A DNA stretch of 64,000 bases from Saccharicrinis sp963677245 (GCA_963677245.1 OY781921.1:2666001-2730000); one strand, 5' to 3'; positions 46,986 to 55,382 are shown, counted from the first letter of the stretch. Numbers and translations are program-made. The notes: generated by a model not told the origin, from the sequence alone.

Positions 46986-47028
46986 AAACCCCTTGAAACA
47001 ATTATGTTTCAAGGGGTTTATTGTTTTT
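46986..47028 (+). terminator. Terminator of the tRNA pair
   Basis: aaaccccttgaaac (46986-46999) pairs with gtttcaaggggttt (47006-47019), followed by T-rich sequence. Confidence 0.9.
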
Positions 47029-47082
47029 TAGGGTTACAATATAGTTGCTGCGTTTGTGATAAAAAAAAAACTACCTATCAAG

Positions 47083-47125
47083 TGCAACTAAGAGCAATTA
47101 TCAATACACTATACAATCTGAATTA
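47083..47125 (+). repeat. Direct repeat copy A (island)
   Basis: About 43 bp (starting tgcaactaagagcaattatc) that recur with some changes at 50413-50452. It lies just after the tRNA terminator, so it may be part of an integration boundary. Confidence 0.45.
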
Positions 47126-47215
47126 CTTGCTTAATTACCTAATCTTTCATGGCATAGTCGTAAGAAGCATATCGCTTTGATATAAAATACATTGTGGCTA
47201 TATTTAGGAAACAAC

Positions 47216-47255
47216 AAACCCCGAAACTGGGCACTTTTGCCCAAAAACGGGGTTT
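47216..47255 (+). terminator. Nested hairpin followed by T-run
   Basis: aaaccccg (47216-47223) pairs with cggggttt (47248-47255), with an inner pair gggca/tgccc. It sits upstream of the broken transposase and shows that the start of the long open frame there is not coding. Confidence 0.7.
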
Positions 47256-47332
47256 TTCATTTTTCTAATAGTGATAAAGTTACAAAGTATTCCACATCTT
47301 CAGGCATACTTGTATCCCATTGGCTCCCTCAT

Positions 47333-48270
47333 ATGGAGGAGCTCGACCAGATATTGACGGATGCCACCTGTTACGAAAGTTCGGTTAGATTCCCCACCAA
47401 CCAGAAACTGTTGTGGGAATCGGTAGATTGGGCATACGGGCAGCTTAAATTGATATGTAAATATAGCGGCACAAAACTACCCAGAACAAAGTATCTCAAA
47501 TGGAAAGAGCGGTACTGGAACTACAGCCGGAAACGCAGAAAACCCTTGAAAGAAAAGAACGCATTGACCCGAGGATTGCTCAAGCTGCTGCATAAACTTC
47601 TTGAAGAATTGGATTATATCGAAAAACAAAACAGGATAGAAATGCCTGTCAAATATTGGAACAAGAAACAAATAGTGGGAAAAGTGTTACTGCAACAACA
47701 GTACCACTTCGATACCGGCGAAAAAATAAAAGACCGCATAGTAAGCCTTTCGAAAAGTTATATACGTCCCATTGTCAGAGGAAAGGAAATCAAAAAAGTT
47801 GAGTTTGGAGTCAAACTTAATAAACCTCAGATTAACGGTATAAGCTTTATCGAACACCTTGATTTCAATGCTTTCAACGAAGGCACCCGTTTCCAATCCA
47901 CCGTGTTCTATGCTCAGCTGCTCACCAAAACTAAGACTAGGCTTGCCGGTGCTGATGCCATTTACGCCACCAACAAAAACAGGAGCTTCGCCACGCAAAA
48001 CAACATCAGAACCGATTTTACCAGAAAAGGAAGGCCGGGAAAACACGAGTCCGAACGTAAACAAATCGCAAAATTGATCAAGAAAGAACGGGCCACAAGG
48101 TTAGAAGGAAGCTTTGGAAAAGACAAACAACATTACCTCTTAAATCGCTAGGAGCACGAACTAAGAACAACGAGATACTATGGGTCTTTATGGGTATACA
48201 CACAGGCAACGCTCTGGAAATAGGAAGGCGAATGCATCGCGCCAAACAAAATGCTGCCTGTGCTGCCTGA
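47333..48270 (+). pseudogene. Broken DDE transposase (ISNCY/IS1182-like)
   Basis: From about 47333 the frame reads like a DDE transposase of an ISNCY/IS1182-type element: 'DATCYESSVRFPTNQKLLWES', 'GADAIYATNKNRSFATQNNIRTDF' (Asp), and 'ATRLEGSFGKDKQHY' (Glu). The N-terminal part with the DNA-binding region is missing. The main frame stops at 48151, but the C-terminus continues in another frame ('ARTKNNEILWVFMGIHTGNALEIGRRM') to 48270, so there is a frameshift as well. It is non-functional. Confidence 0.8.
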
Positions 48271-48650
48271 TGTTATTTTAAGATATGTTTGAAATGTTTC
48301 CGGCTCCCAAAAGGGAATCGTATGCGCAAAATTAAGGTTTATGGCTTTGAGGAAACCAGTCATATAAGTTATGTAAACAAAAAGAGTCGGCATTTTAAAC
48401 ACCGCCCCTTAATATTTATTGCTTTTTATCTTACTTCTGAATCTGCCTTTCATGCTTAAATCAGAAATATCACAGCTAAACTCCTTTTGTAACCAGATGA
48501 CCTTGATTGTTTCGTTGGTTTTAGGACTGTTTAGCGCACTTTGTCTTACTTATTAAGAAAATATCTCAATCAATTAATTAGCTAGATATTTCACCCATAA
48601 TTCTAACGATTATTGATTAGGTGTTAAGTGGTTTTCTATGTAGTATTAAT
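48271..48650. other. Intergenic with a short remnant
   Basis: No intact gene. The segment 48485-48554 resembles 50522-50591 (about 70 percent by eye) on the same strand. On the minus strand both read as short protein tails, so they may be remnants of one repeated gene or element. Confidence 0.4.
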
Positions 48651-48968
48651 CTAATATTCCTCTTCAATTAATCCATTGTGAGTCAACCCTTCACCAATAA
48701 CCTTGACTACTCTTGCTGCTATAGAATTTTTAAGATAGTCAACAAAATGATAATGAGTAGTATTACCACTATCGTTTGGACTTGATAATCCATGTTTAGA
48801 GAGGTTGTATTTTTCATATACTTCTTCAGGAGACAGGTTGACATTATCGAAAAAACCTTTATTAAACGCTCTTACGTAATCAATTGAATGAGATTCTAAA
48901 CCTTTATCTTCAATTGGTTGAGCACTTGTTGCGTCAACACTATGCAGTTTTCTTAAGATGTCTTCCAT
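48651..48968 (-). CDS. Hypothetical small protein, overlaps membrane-protein gene
   Basis: About 105 residues from ATG 48968, which overlaps the end of the upstream gene by 29 bp; a longer start at 49019 is less likely. It is soluble, with 'SIDYVRAFNKGFFDNVNLSPEEVYEKYNL' and a C-terminus rich in Gly and His. No family recognised. The overlap shows translation coupled to the membrane protein, so the two likely act together. Confidence 0.6.
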   Translation of the reverse strand: MEDILRKLHSVDATSAQPIEDKGLESHSIDYVRAFNKGFFDNVNLSPEEVYEKYNLSKHGLSSPNDSGNTTHYHFVDYLKNSIAARVVKVIGEGLTHNGLIEEEY

Positions 48969-50028
48969 TGTATAATGCTTTATTGTAATAGTTAACAAAA
49001 TCATAAAGACGATGGGCAAAATAGCCTATAAGTCTCTTGCTAAACCGATTTTCAAAAATAAACTTCCTTCTACTATCTACAATTAGAATGCCAGCAGGTT
49101 TACTAACATCCACATGCTTATTCTCTTCAAGACTAGGGCTAACCAGAAAAACAGCTTTGCTTCGGTAGAAATTCCTCCAGTCTTTGCAATTCCCTACATA
49201 CACCCCCTTCTTTTCCTCCTTAATAAGATCGTTAGAGATATAGTGATGTTCTTTATTCCCTAGAATATATAAATATGCACTATTTACAAATATTTCTTCA
49301 CCACTATTCTCATACTCTAATTTTTCCTTTAAAGGTATTACCGTTTTCGTTATCCAGTTCTTAATTGTTTGTGGTTTGCCATTAACAATCTTTTGGTAAC
49401 ATTCATCGCCAACATAATATTTAGCATTAAATTCCCTTTTTTTCGTGTCATTTTTTTCTTGATCCGAAGGAGCTTTAGCTAAGGTTGTAAGATAAGTACT
49501 TTGCCTCGAAACATCAATACCATTTTTACAATCATCAGACCTTATAAATACCTTTAGGTTTACAGATACATTAGCACCAGTGCTTATAAAAACAATATGT
49601 TGAATCTTCTTTAATAATGATTCCAATAAGAACTTGCCTATGTCTCTAATGCTCTCACTAGTATCTTCGCTTTGCTTTATTTCTTTGATTACCTTTATGG
49701 ACTGTTCAAACTCATGTTGAAACTCATGGATTTCTGATACTATTTCGGCTGTTTTACGGTATAATCTAAAAAAGGTTGTAGGACGTACAGGGATTCTTCT
49801 CGTTCCTCTTCCTTTTAAGAATTCATTTAATCCAATTATACATAGGATACATAGAAGGAAAGCATAAAATTCATACGATTGAAAAATGAAATCAAAAGAA
49901 TATTTGTTTGTAGTAGTTTTGATTAATAAATCTTTGTTGGCGATTTTTAATGTAATATAGCTAGCAACTATGGAACCTAAGATAGATAATGCAAAGTTAA
50001 GTAGAAGGGCAAAAGATTTTCTTATCAT
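48940..50028 (-). CDS. Membrane protein with GAF-like C-terminal domain
   Basis: A 362-residue protein with two N-terminal transmembrane helices (about 7-28 and 52-68), a helical linker (about 80-130) and a cytoplasmic domain. The end ('RSKAVFLVSPSLEENKHVDVSKPAGILIVDSRRKFIFENRFSKRLIGYFAHRL') has the layout of a GAF domain, the small-molecule sensor fold. By pattern it looks like a sensor-effector membrane protein; similar layouts occur in phage-defence islands, but no known system is identified. A small overlapping gene follows. Confidence 0.6.
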   Translation of the reverse strand: MIRKSFALLLNFALSILGSIVASYITLKIANKDLLIKTTTNKYSFDFIFQSYEFYAFLLCILCIIGLNEFLKGRGTRRIPVRPTTFFRLYRKTAEIVSEIHEFQHEFEQSIKVIKEIKQSEDTSESIRDIGKFLLESLLKKIQHIVFISTGANVSVNLKVFIRSDDCKNGIDVSRQSTYLTTLAKAPSDQEKNDTKKREFNAKYYVGDECYQKIVNGKPQTIKNWITKTVIPLKEKLEYENSGEEIFVNSAYLYILGNKEHHYISNDLIKEEKKGVYVGNCKDWRNFYRSKAVFLVSPSLEENKHVDVSKPAGILIVDSRRKFIFENRFSKRLIGYFAHRLYDFVNYYNKALYNGRHLKKTA

Positions 50029-50113
50029 AGTAATGTCTAAATAATCATTTCAGATTTCTAACTTACATAAATCAAACTATAAAATCAATATATAGACCTT
50101 AAAATAAATTAGT

Positions 50114-50380
50114 TCATTGTTGCTGTTTATCATTTACTATTTTCATAATCTTCTTTACTTTGCATATGATAGGAATACTCCTACCTGTTGCTTTGGCCGT
50201 TTCTTGAAGACTCATTTTTGCATTTAAGCAATATACGATAGGCTCATTCTTCCTTAGCATCTCTTCATTTGTTAGCTTATTCCTGATTCGCGACTTTGAA
50301 TATATACCCCTCGCTTTAGCTATTGCGATACCCTAAGATTTTTTTTTAATGCTCTTACGTTCCATCTGTGCAACAAATGG
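50114..50380 (-). pseudogene. C-terminal remnant of a serine recombinase
   Basis: On the minus strand this reads 'MERKSIKKKS', then a stop, then 'GIAIAKARGIYSKSRIRNKL' and 'MSLQETAKATGRSIPIICKVKK', closely matching the recombinase at 53270-53883 (IAIAKAKGVYSRSRNRNKL). It has a nine-A run at the lesion. The catalytic N-terminus is absent. Confidence 0.8.
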
Positions 50381-50412
50381 TTGCACATTTTATAATAAGA
50401 ACTACCAATAAT

Positions 50413-50452
50413 AAGCAACAAAGAGCAACTATCAACACTAAAGTCCGAATTA
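50413..50452 (+). repeat. Direct repeat copy B (island)
   Basis: Similar to the segment at 47083-47125 (agagcaactatcaacac versus agagcaattatcaatac). It lies just beyond the recombinase remnant. Confidence 0.45.
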
Positions 50453-50699
50453 GCAACAGGGAATCCTATCTAAAAAATACCCTTTAAGTTACTCTCTGCT
50501 TATTGAGTTTTTTGTGTTACTGTTTGTGACCAGAACGACATTATTGTTCTCGTTAGTTTTAACACTGTATAGCACCATATGTCCTATTTTGTGAGGTGTA
50601 ACTCTAATCGAACGAATAAACTAAAATGTCGTACCTAGTTTGTTGATTTATGATTAATCATTTCAGCATAACCAATTATACTATAGTCCAGAAAAAAAT

Positions 50700-51962
50700 C
50701 TAATTGTATTTATATTCTTCCGCAATACTACTAATTAAGTTAGTATTGCCTTCAATATAATACATTATATCTTCGTAACAGTCTACATATTCCACCTCAA
50801 AGTGCTTAATAGTTTCCTTCTTTACAAGTAATGGAACCTCTTCTTCTCTTTTAGTAAATAGATAAGTAATATTTTTTGCACTTTGCCCTAATACCCATCC
50901 TAATTGGAACATCTGTGACGAAGTTCTAGTTTTCTTTTCTAGGTCAATAAAGATGAAATATTTTGAATTAAAAACACACTTGATCACTTCCTCTGTAAAT
51001 AATGTTCGATTTATTCTTCTTTGCTTAAATTTTTTTTCATCATCTATATTTTCTCCACTGTACCAAACTTTAAAATTGTATTTTTCTTCAAGAGTCTTTT
51101 TTATTTTGAGTGTTTGACTTCTAACCTCTACAAATCTATTATACTCCAAACTACTTATTGGAGTTGATATTAGAATATCATAGGTTATTGGGGAGTTTTC
51201 AACATCTTGAGAATAATTAATAATATCCCATCCCTTGTCATATTGACTATTAATAAATTTTCGTATAGTCTTATTGTCAGATATTTGATCTGGAATACAA
51301 ATATTACAAAGCTTATTATCTCTTAAATAGTGATTTATTTTCTGGGTAGTATCAATATCTTCATTGCTATCAATAACCAGAGTATGTGCTACTAATTTCT
51401 TGTTTTTTTTGAGTGTCATTAAGCCTAATAAAAACTCCGGTGTTTCAGGATAGTACGAAACAAAAAGTGAGACACTTTCATGCTCTTTGTAAAGTTTTAT
51501 TTGTAATAAGTTTTGCTTTTCTGTTAACGTTATGTGATGTATTTGATTAATTACCGTATAGGTATTGCTATTTATATTTAAAGTAAATACTTCTTTAGAA
51601 TAAGGATTATAACAAAACTCGGAATCTAAAATATCTTTATCGTTATATCTCAATGCATACTTGTGCATTGGTATAAAAATAACATTTAGCTTTCTTATGA
51701 GTTCTTGTAGAGATATATTGCGAACTTCATTGTTAAATTCTTCGTAACTACATTTGTCTAATTCAATAAGCCTTCTTTCTATAGATTGAAGAGTTTCAAT
51801 ACTAAATGGAACACTTCGCTTTTCTTTTAGTTGTGAAATATACGATGCTGATCGTCCTAACAATTCACTTATCATTTTATAAGTGGTGTTTTGCTTTTCT
51901 TTTATTGACGTTAAAAGTTTATGTATTGAAGAAATCAAGTCACTTTTACTAGCTAAAGTCAT
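50700..51962 (-). CDS. HTH protein with TIR/deoxyribosyltransferase-like C-terminal domain
   Basis: A 420-residue protein. The N-terminus (about 10-60) has a Cro-like helix-turn-helix ('TYKMISELLGRSASYISQLKEKRSVPFSIETLQSI'). The middle is of unknown fold. The C-terminus (about 265-405) begins 'YDILISTPISSLEYNRFVEVRSQ' and carries 'SSQMFQLGWVLGQSAKNITYLFT' and 'EVPLLVKK'. This is the layout of TIR and nucleoside-deoxyribosyltransferase-like NAD-cleaving domains. The residue where these usually have a catalytic Glu reads Gln (FQLGW), so activity is uncertain. It could be a defence effector; that is inference. It is divergent from the small hydrophobic protein gene. Confidence 0.6.
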   Translation of the reverse strand: MTLASKSDLISSIHKLLTSIKEKQNTTYKMISELLGRSASYISQLKEKRSVPFSIETLQSIERRLIELDKCSYEEFNNEVRNISLQELIRKLNVIFIPMHKYALRYNDKDILDSEFCYNPYSKEVFTLNINSNTYTVINQIHHITLTEKQNLLQIKLYKEHESVSLFVSYYPETPEFLLGLMTLKKNKKLVAHTLVIDSNEDIDTTQKINHYLRDNKLCNICIPDQISDNKTIRKFINSQYDKGWDIINYSQDVENSPITYDILISTPISSLEYNRFVEVRSQTLKIKKTLEEKYNFKVWYSGENIDDEKKFKQRRINRTLFTEEVIKCVFNSKYFIFIDLEKKTRTSSQMFQLGWVLGQSAKNITYLFTKREEEVPLLVKKETIKHFEVEYVDCYEDIMYYIEGNTNLISSIAEEYKYN

Positions 51963-52277
51963 GATATATTAGGGGTTAAATTAATATTCTTTACTAATAA
52001 AGGCATTAAATATACCTAAATAGTATGAATATTTCGGAAGTAATATAAATCTAACTAGAATTGTAACATCTAATTATTACTAATCCATTAAAGAAATGCT
52101 TATGATATAAATACATTAGTAGATGATCAAATAGTAAAACCGGTCGATAAAACCTAAAATTGACCTAATTGAAGAACTGTTCGTAACTATTTTAAGTTAG
52201 CATTCAAAGTAATACAATTTCAAATGTCAACACAGAGTACTTAAAACAAGATTAACGTGCTCAAAAAACACAAAATT

Positions 52278-52763
52278 ATGCCAGTACTTACAACAACATT
52301 TTTGCTTAAAGGAATTGCCGTTACAATTAAAGCTTTATCAACTAAAGGTGCGGCCGTTGGAGTTACAAAAACCATAGCTATGGGAACTGCTAAGGTAGGT
52401 GCTCACACGATAGCAACTCAAGGAATTGTAGGTGGAACAACTACAATTTTATCGACTGCGACATACGTTGCAACTAACATTGTACCTTTATCCATTACAT
52501 CATTATGTTTTGTGGGTGGAGTAAAGTGGAGTGCTGATAAATTACGAAAAGCAAATACAATATTCCGTAATCTAAATAATAAAGAATATAAGAAAGCTGC
52601 ATGGAATTTAGTAGAGCTATCTGAGATATTAGATAAAACAGTTGATGAAACAATTGATTGCATCGGTGACTTATTAGAAGAGAAAGGGTATCATGTCAAA
52701 GAATCTGTAAATACAGTTAAAAACTTAAAAGAAGCTTATGGAGCAATAAAATCAGAATTATAA
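52278..52763 (+). CDS. Small hydrophobic Gly/Ala-rich protein
   Basis: About 161 residues from ATG 52278 (a GTG at 52257 is in frame). The first 90 residues are rich in Ala, Gly, Thr and Val ('KGAAVGVTKTIAMGTAKVGAHTIATQGIVGGTTTI') and are likely membrane-inserting. The rest is helical and charged ('NKEYKKAAWNLVELSEILDKTVDETIDCIGDLLEEKGYHV'). No family recognised. It is divergent from the HTH/TIR-like gene, with about 310 bp between. A pore-forming or toxin-like role is possible but is only a guess. Confidence 0.55.
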   Translation: MPVLTTTFLLKGIAVTIKALSTKGAAVGVTKTIAMGTAKVGAHTIATQGIVGGTTTILSTATYVATNIVPLSITSLCFVGGVKWSADKLRKANTIFRNLNNKEYKKAAWNLVELSEILDKTVDETIDCIGDLLEEKGYHVKESVNTVKNLKEAYGAIKSEL

Positions 52764-52773
52764 GTTTCATTAT

Positions 52774-52805
52774 AGAGCTACTATCTATGTAAGGATAGTG
52801 GCTCT
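52774..52805. terminator. Terminator between convergent genes
   Basis: agagctactatc (52774-52785) pairs with gatagtggctct (52794-52805) with one G-U pair. It lies between the small hydrophobic gene and the RadC/JAB gene. Confidence 0.75.
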
Positions 52806-52832
52806 AGAAAAATTACTCTCCTTTAATAGTTA

Positions 52833-53267
52833 TTAAAGACCTTCATCGGCAAATGACCTAAATCCATAATACGTAATTATAAGGTGGTCTATCAATTGAA
52901 TATCGAATACTGAGCATCCCTCTTTTATCTTGTTCGTAATTTTCCTATCGTGTCCCGACTCTTTTATATCTCCACTGAGATGATTATGTACCAAAATTAT
53001 TCCACTAGCTAAAGACTTTAAGGCTACTGAGAAAAGTAACTTCACATCAACCACCGTTCCACTAATTCCCCCTTCGGATATCGTAAAGTATCCGATTACC
53101 TTATTGTTTCGATTTAGGTAAAAAGCGATAAACCGTTCCCTTACTTCCATAACATCCTCAAATAAAGGTTTGGCTAGTTCATAGATGTGCTTGGAGCTAC
53201 TTACTTTATCTCGATTAGGTTGTACATTATCGTACCCCGTAATCTTTATTTCTCTTACTAAATACAT
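52833..53267 (-). CDS. RadC-like JAB-domain protein
   Basis: A 144-residue JAB/JAMM-fold protein of the RadC family. The motif 'LVHNHLSGDIKESGHD' has the H-x-H and S-x-x-D metal residues. Such short RadC-like genes are frequent on mobile elements; their function is unclear and a role in DNA repair is not well supported. It starts 2 bp after the stop that the recombinase would have without its frameshift. Confidence 0.88.
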   Translation of the reverse strand: MYLVREIKITGYDNVQPNRDKVSSSKHIYELAKPLFEDVMEVRERFIAFYLNRNNKVIGYFTISEGGISGTVVDVKLLFSVALKSLASGIILVHNHLSGDIKESGHDRKITNKIKEGCSVFDIQLIDHLIITYYGFRSFADEGL

Positions 53268-53269
53268 TA

Positions 53270-53883
53270 TTATCTATTTGCATTGTTTTTCTGGTTAGCA
53301 AGAACCTTCTTTACCTTGCAAATAGTTGGAATGCTTTTTCCTGTTGTTTCTGCCGTTTTTTTTGTAGGCTCATGTTGGCATTAAGACAATGCACGATTGC
53401 GTTGTTCCTTTTCAAAAACTCTTCGCCCGTTAACTTATTCCTATTGCGTGACCTAGAGTAAACTCCCTTAGCTTTGGCAATTGCAATACCTTCAGATTGT
53501 CTTTTCCTAATGCTTTCACGCTCCATCTGTTCAACATTGGCAAGCAAATCAGTTATCAGTTTAAACATCGGGTTTAACTTTCCGTTACCAAACAAAGCAT
53601 TCATACCTAAATCCTCAACCAGTATATTAATTTCATTTGAAGTTATCGAATCAATAGTTTTTTGGATGTCCATGGCATTACGCCCCATTCTGTCAATCGA
53701 ATGAACCCGAACGGCGTTCACTTTACCAGTGCTAATATCTTTGAGGAGTTTTTTACCTTGCTGTCTTTCGGTAAAAGGAATCGTGCCAATACATCTATCT
53801 ATATATAGTTTCAGATTGGTGTTTTCTTGGCGGGCTGTATTCTGTTCCGTTGTGGAAACTCTAATGTATTTTACTTCTTCCAT
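53270..53883 (-). pseudogene. Serine recombinase with poly-A frameshift in its C-terminus
   Basis: The N-terminal resolvase domain is intact: 'VKYIRVSTTEQNTARQ' (Ser nucleophile), 'VHSIDRMGRNAMDI', 'LVEDLGMNALFGNG', 'RKRQSEGIAIAKAKGVY'. At an eight-A run (53356-53363, T on the plus strand) the frame goes off and stops at 53311. Read one base over, it gives the expected helix-turn-helix 'SLQKTAETTGKSIPTICKVKKVL' and ends at 53270, abutting the RadC-like gene. Either the gene is broken, or transcript slippage restores it, or it is a sequencing error. An IS982 copy lies in its upstream region. Confidence 0.82.
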
Positions 53884-53894
53884 ATGATAGTTTA

Positions 53895-54913
53895 TTTAAC
53901 TCGTTGTGTGAATTAAATTATAACATAAAAAAAGTGCATAATTTTGGATTTTAGTATTTTAAGGTTGCGAAACAAAAAAATAAAACCATCACATGCACGA
54001 TATAAAGACGAATTTCGATAAAATTTTGGAAGTATTAAAATCTGTACTGCAAGATCAGGTTGATTTGAACGGTAATTTTCACAAGGTGGGAGCAAAACCT
54101 AAACTTTCAGATATTGAATTAATTAGCTTAAATCTGACTAGTGAATATTTATCCATTGATAGTGAAAGTTTACTTTTCAAAAAGCTTAAAAGTCAATATA
54201 AAGAACAATTTCCCAATATGATTGACCGGACACAGTATAACAGAAGAAAGAAATGTTTATTTGGTTATATCGAATGGGTTCGGAATCAACTAAGCTCCGC
54301 TTTCTCAAATCATGAAGATGTATTCGTTATTGATTCAATGCCTTTAGAGATAGGTAGAAACGCTAGAGCTTCGAGGTTAAAGATTTGTAAAGAGGAATTT
54401 GAGACTGCTCCTGAAAAAGGTTTCTGTGCTTCTCAAAACCAATATTATTTTGGATATAAGCTTCATGGAGTATGTACTTTTGACGGTGTTTTTACATCCG
54501 TTGATCTGACAAAAGCCAATGTTCATGACATTCACTATTTGCAAGATGTCAAAGTTCAACTATCAGATTGTACACTACAGGGTGACAAAGGCTATTTGTC
54601 AGCAGAACAACAATTGGACCTGTTTACTTCTGCAGGAATTAAACTTGAAACACCAATGAGATTAAATCAACAAAGCTATAAGAAACAACCCTATATTTTT
54701 CGAAAGTCTCGCAAAAGAATAGAAACCCTTTATAGTCAACTATGCGATCAATTCTTGATCAGGAGAAATTATGCAAAAACATTTATGGGTTTCAAAACCA
54801 GAATAATATCCAAGATCACTTCTTTGACTATTATTCAATATATAAATAGGTTCATATACAATAGACCTATCAATTTTATTAAGCATGCAATTTAATTCAC
54901 ACAACAGGTTAAA
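53895..54913 (+). mobile_element. IS982-family insertion sequence, complete
   Basis: Terminal inverted repeats of about 25 bp with two mismatches (53895-53919 and 54889-54913; core gttgtgtgaattaaatt is perfect) bracket one transposase. The total is about 1.02 kb, the usual size. No clear target duplication is visible. Confidence 0.85.
53993..54895 (+). CDS. IS982-family transposase
   Basis: A 300-residue DDE transposase. The catalytic residues lie in 'DVFVIDSMPLEIG' (Asp), 'TLQGDKGYLS' (Asp) and 'SRKRIETLYSQLCDQF' (Glu). It fills most of the element and the frame is intact, so it may be active. Confidence 0.93.
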   Translation: MHDIKTNFDKILEVLKSVLQDQVDLNGNFHKVGAKPKLSDIELISLNLTSEYLSIDSESLLFKKLKSQYKEQFPNMIDRTQYNRRKKCLFGYIEWVRNQLSSAFSNHEDVFVIDSMPLEIGRNARASRLKICKEEFETAPEKGFCASQNQYYFGYKLHGVCTFDGVFTSVDLTKANVHDIHYLQDVKVQLSDCTLQGDKGYLSAEQQLDLFTSAGIKLETPMRLNQQSYKKQPYIFRKSRKRIETLYSQLCDQFLIRRNYAKTFMGFKTRIISKITSLTIIQYINRFIYNRPINFIKHAI

Positions 54914-55121
54914 GTATCTTTTGAGAAAGCTACCTTGGATTGAATTATTGCACTTGCATGGACTCTAACTGTCAGACATTCTGTCGTATGCGAGTTACAT
55001 AATAGTTATAATTATAGAATAATGGAGTAAAAAAAAGAACAAAGAAGAGAAAAAATAGCAACTTTAAAACACAATACAACAGGGGTTTGCGTGGTTTTTT
55101 GGCACCTTAGATAAGCTCAAA

Positions 55122-55141
55122 GAATCCGGCTCCCGCTACTA
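55122..55141 (+). repeat. tRNA-3'-end-like fragment, possible att remnant
   Basis: gaatccggctcccgctacta matches the 3' end of the initiator tRNA gene (46964-46983) at 17 of 20 positions, including cccgctacta, with no tRNA body upstream. It could be the distal boundary of the island. Confidence 0.45.
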
Positions 55142-55145
55142 TAAG

Positions 55146-55169
55146 AGCCGGATTTATTCCGGCTTTTTT
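55146..55169 (+). terminator. Hairpin with T-run
   Basis: agccgga pairs with tccggct, followed by tttttta. The same arm can also pair with atccggct upstream (aatccggctc with gagccggatt), so two alternative hairpins are possible. Confidence 0.6.
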
Positions 55170-55338
55170 ATTACCAAACTCTTCATGAAAACCAGAAAAT
55201 ATTTGATGGATGGCCTCTAAAGACTTGCACCCCACAACAACCTGTCAATAGCTAACTGCCATTATTTATAAGCTACACATGTTTTCCGTACCAGGCATTA
55301 CTTTTGTCCAGAACTGGAACTTAATGTGTACATGGCAT

Positions 55339-55382
55339 CTTCGAGGTTTCTTCGAGGTTTGTTGGATGTTAGTTGGATCTTG
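55339..55382 (+). repeat. Degenerate 11-bp tandem repeat
   Basis: Two copies of cttcgaggttt followed by two related copies, gttggatgtta and gttggatcttg, all with an 11-bp period. No gene is associated. Confidence 0.6.

Noticed and set aside
47192..47332. Start of the long open frame before the broken transposase
   Set aside because: The first 47 codons cover a nested terminator hairpin and do not resemble a transposase N-terminus, so the coding part is taken from 47333.
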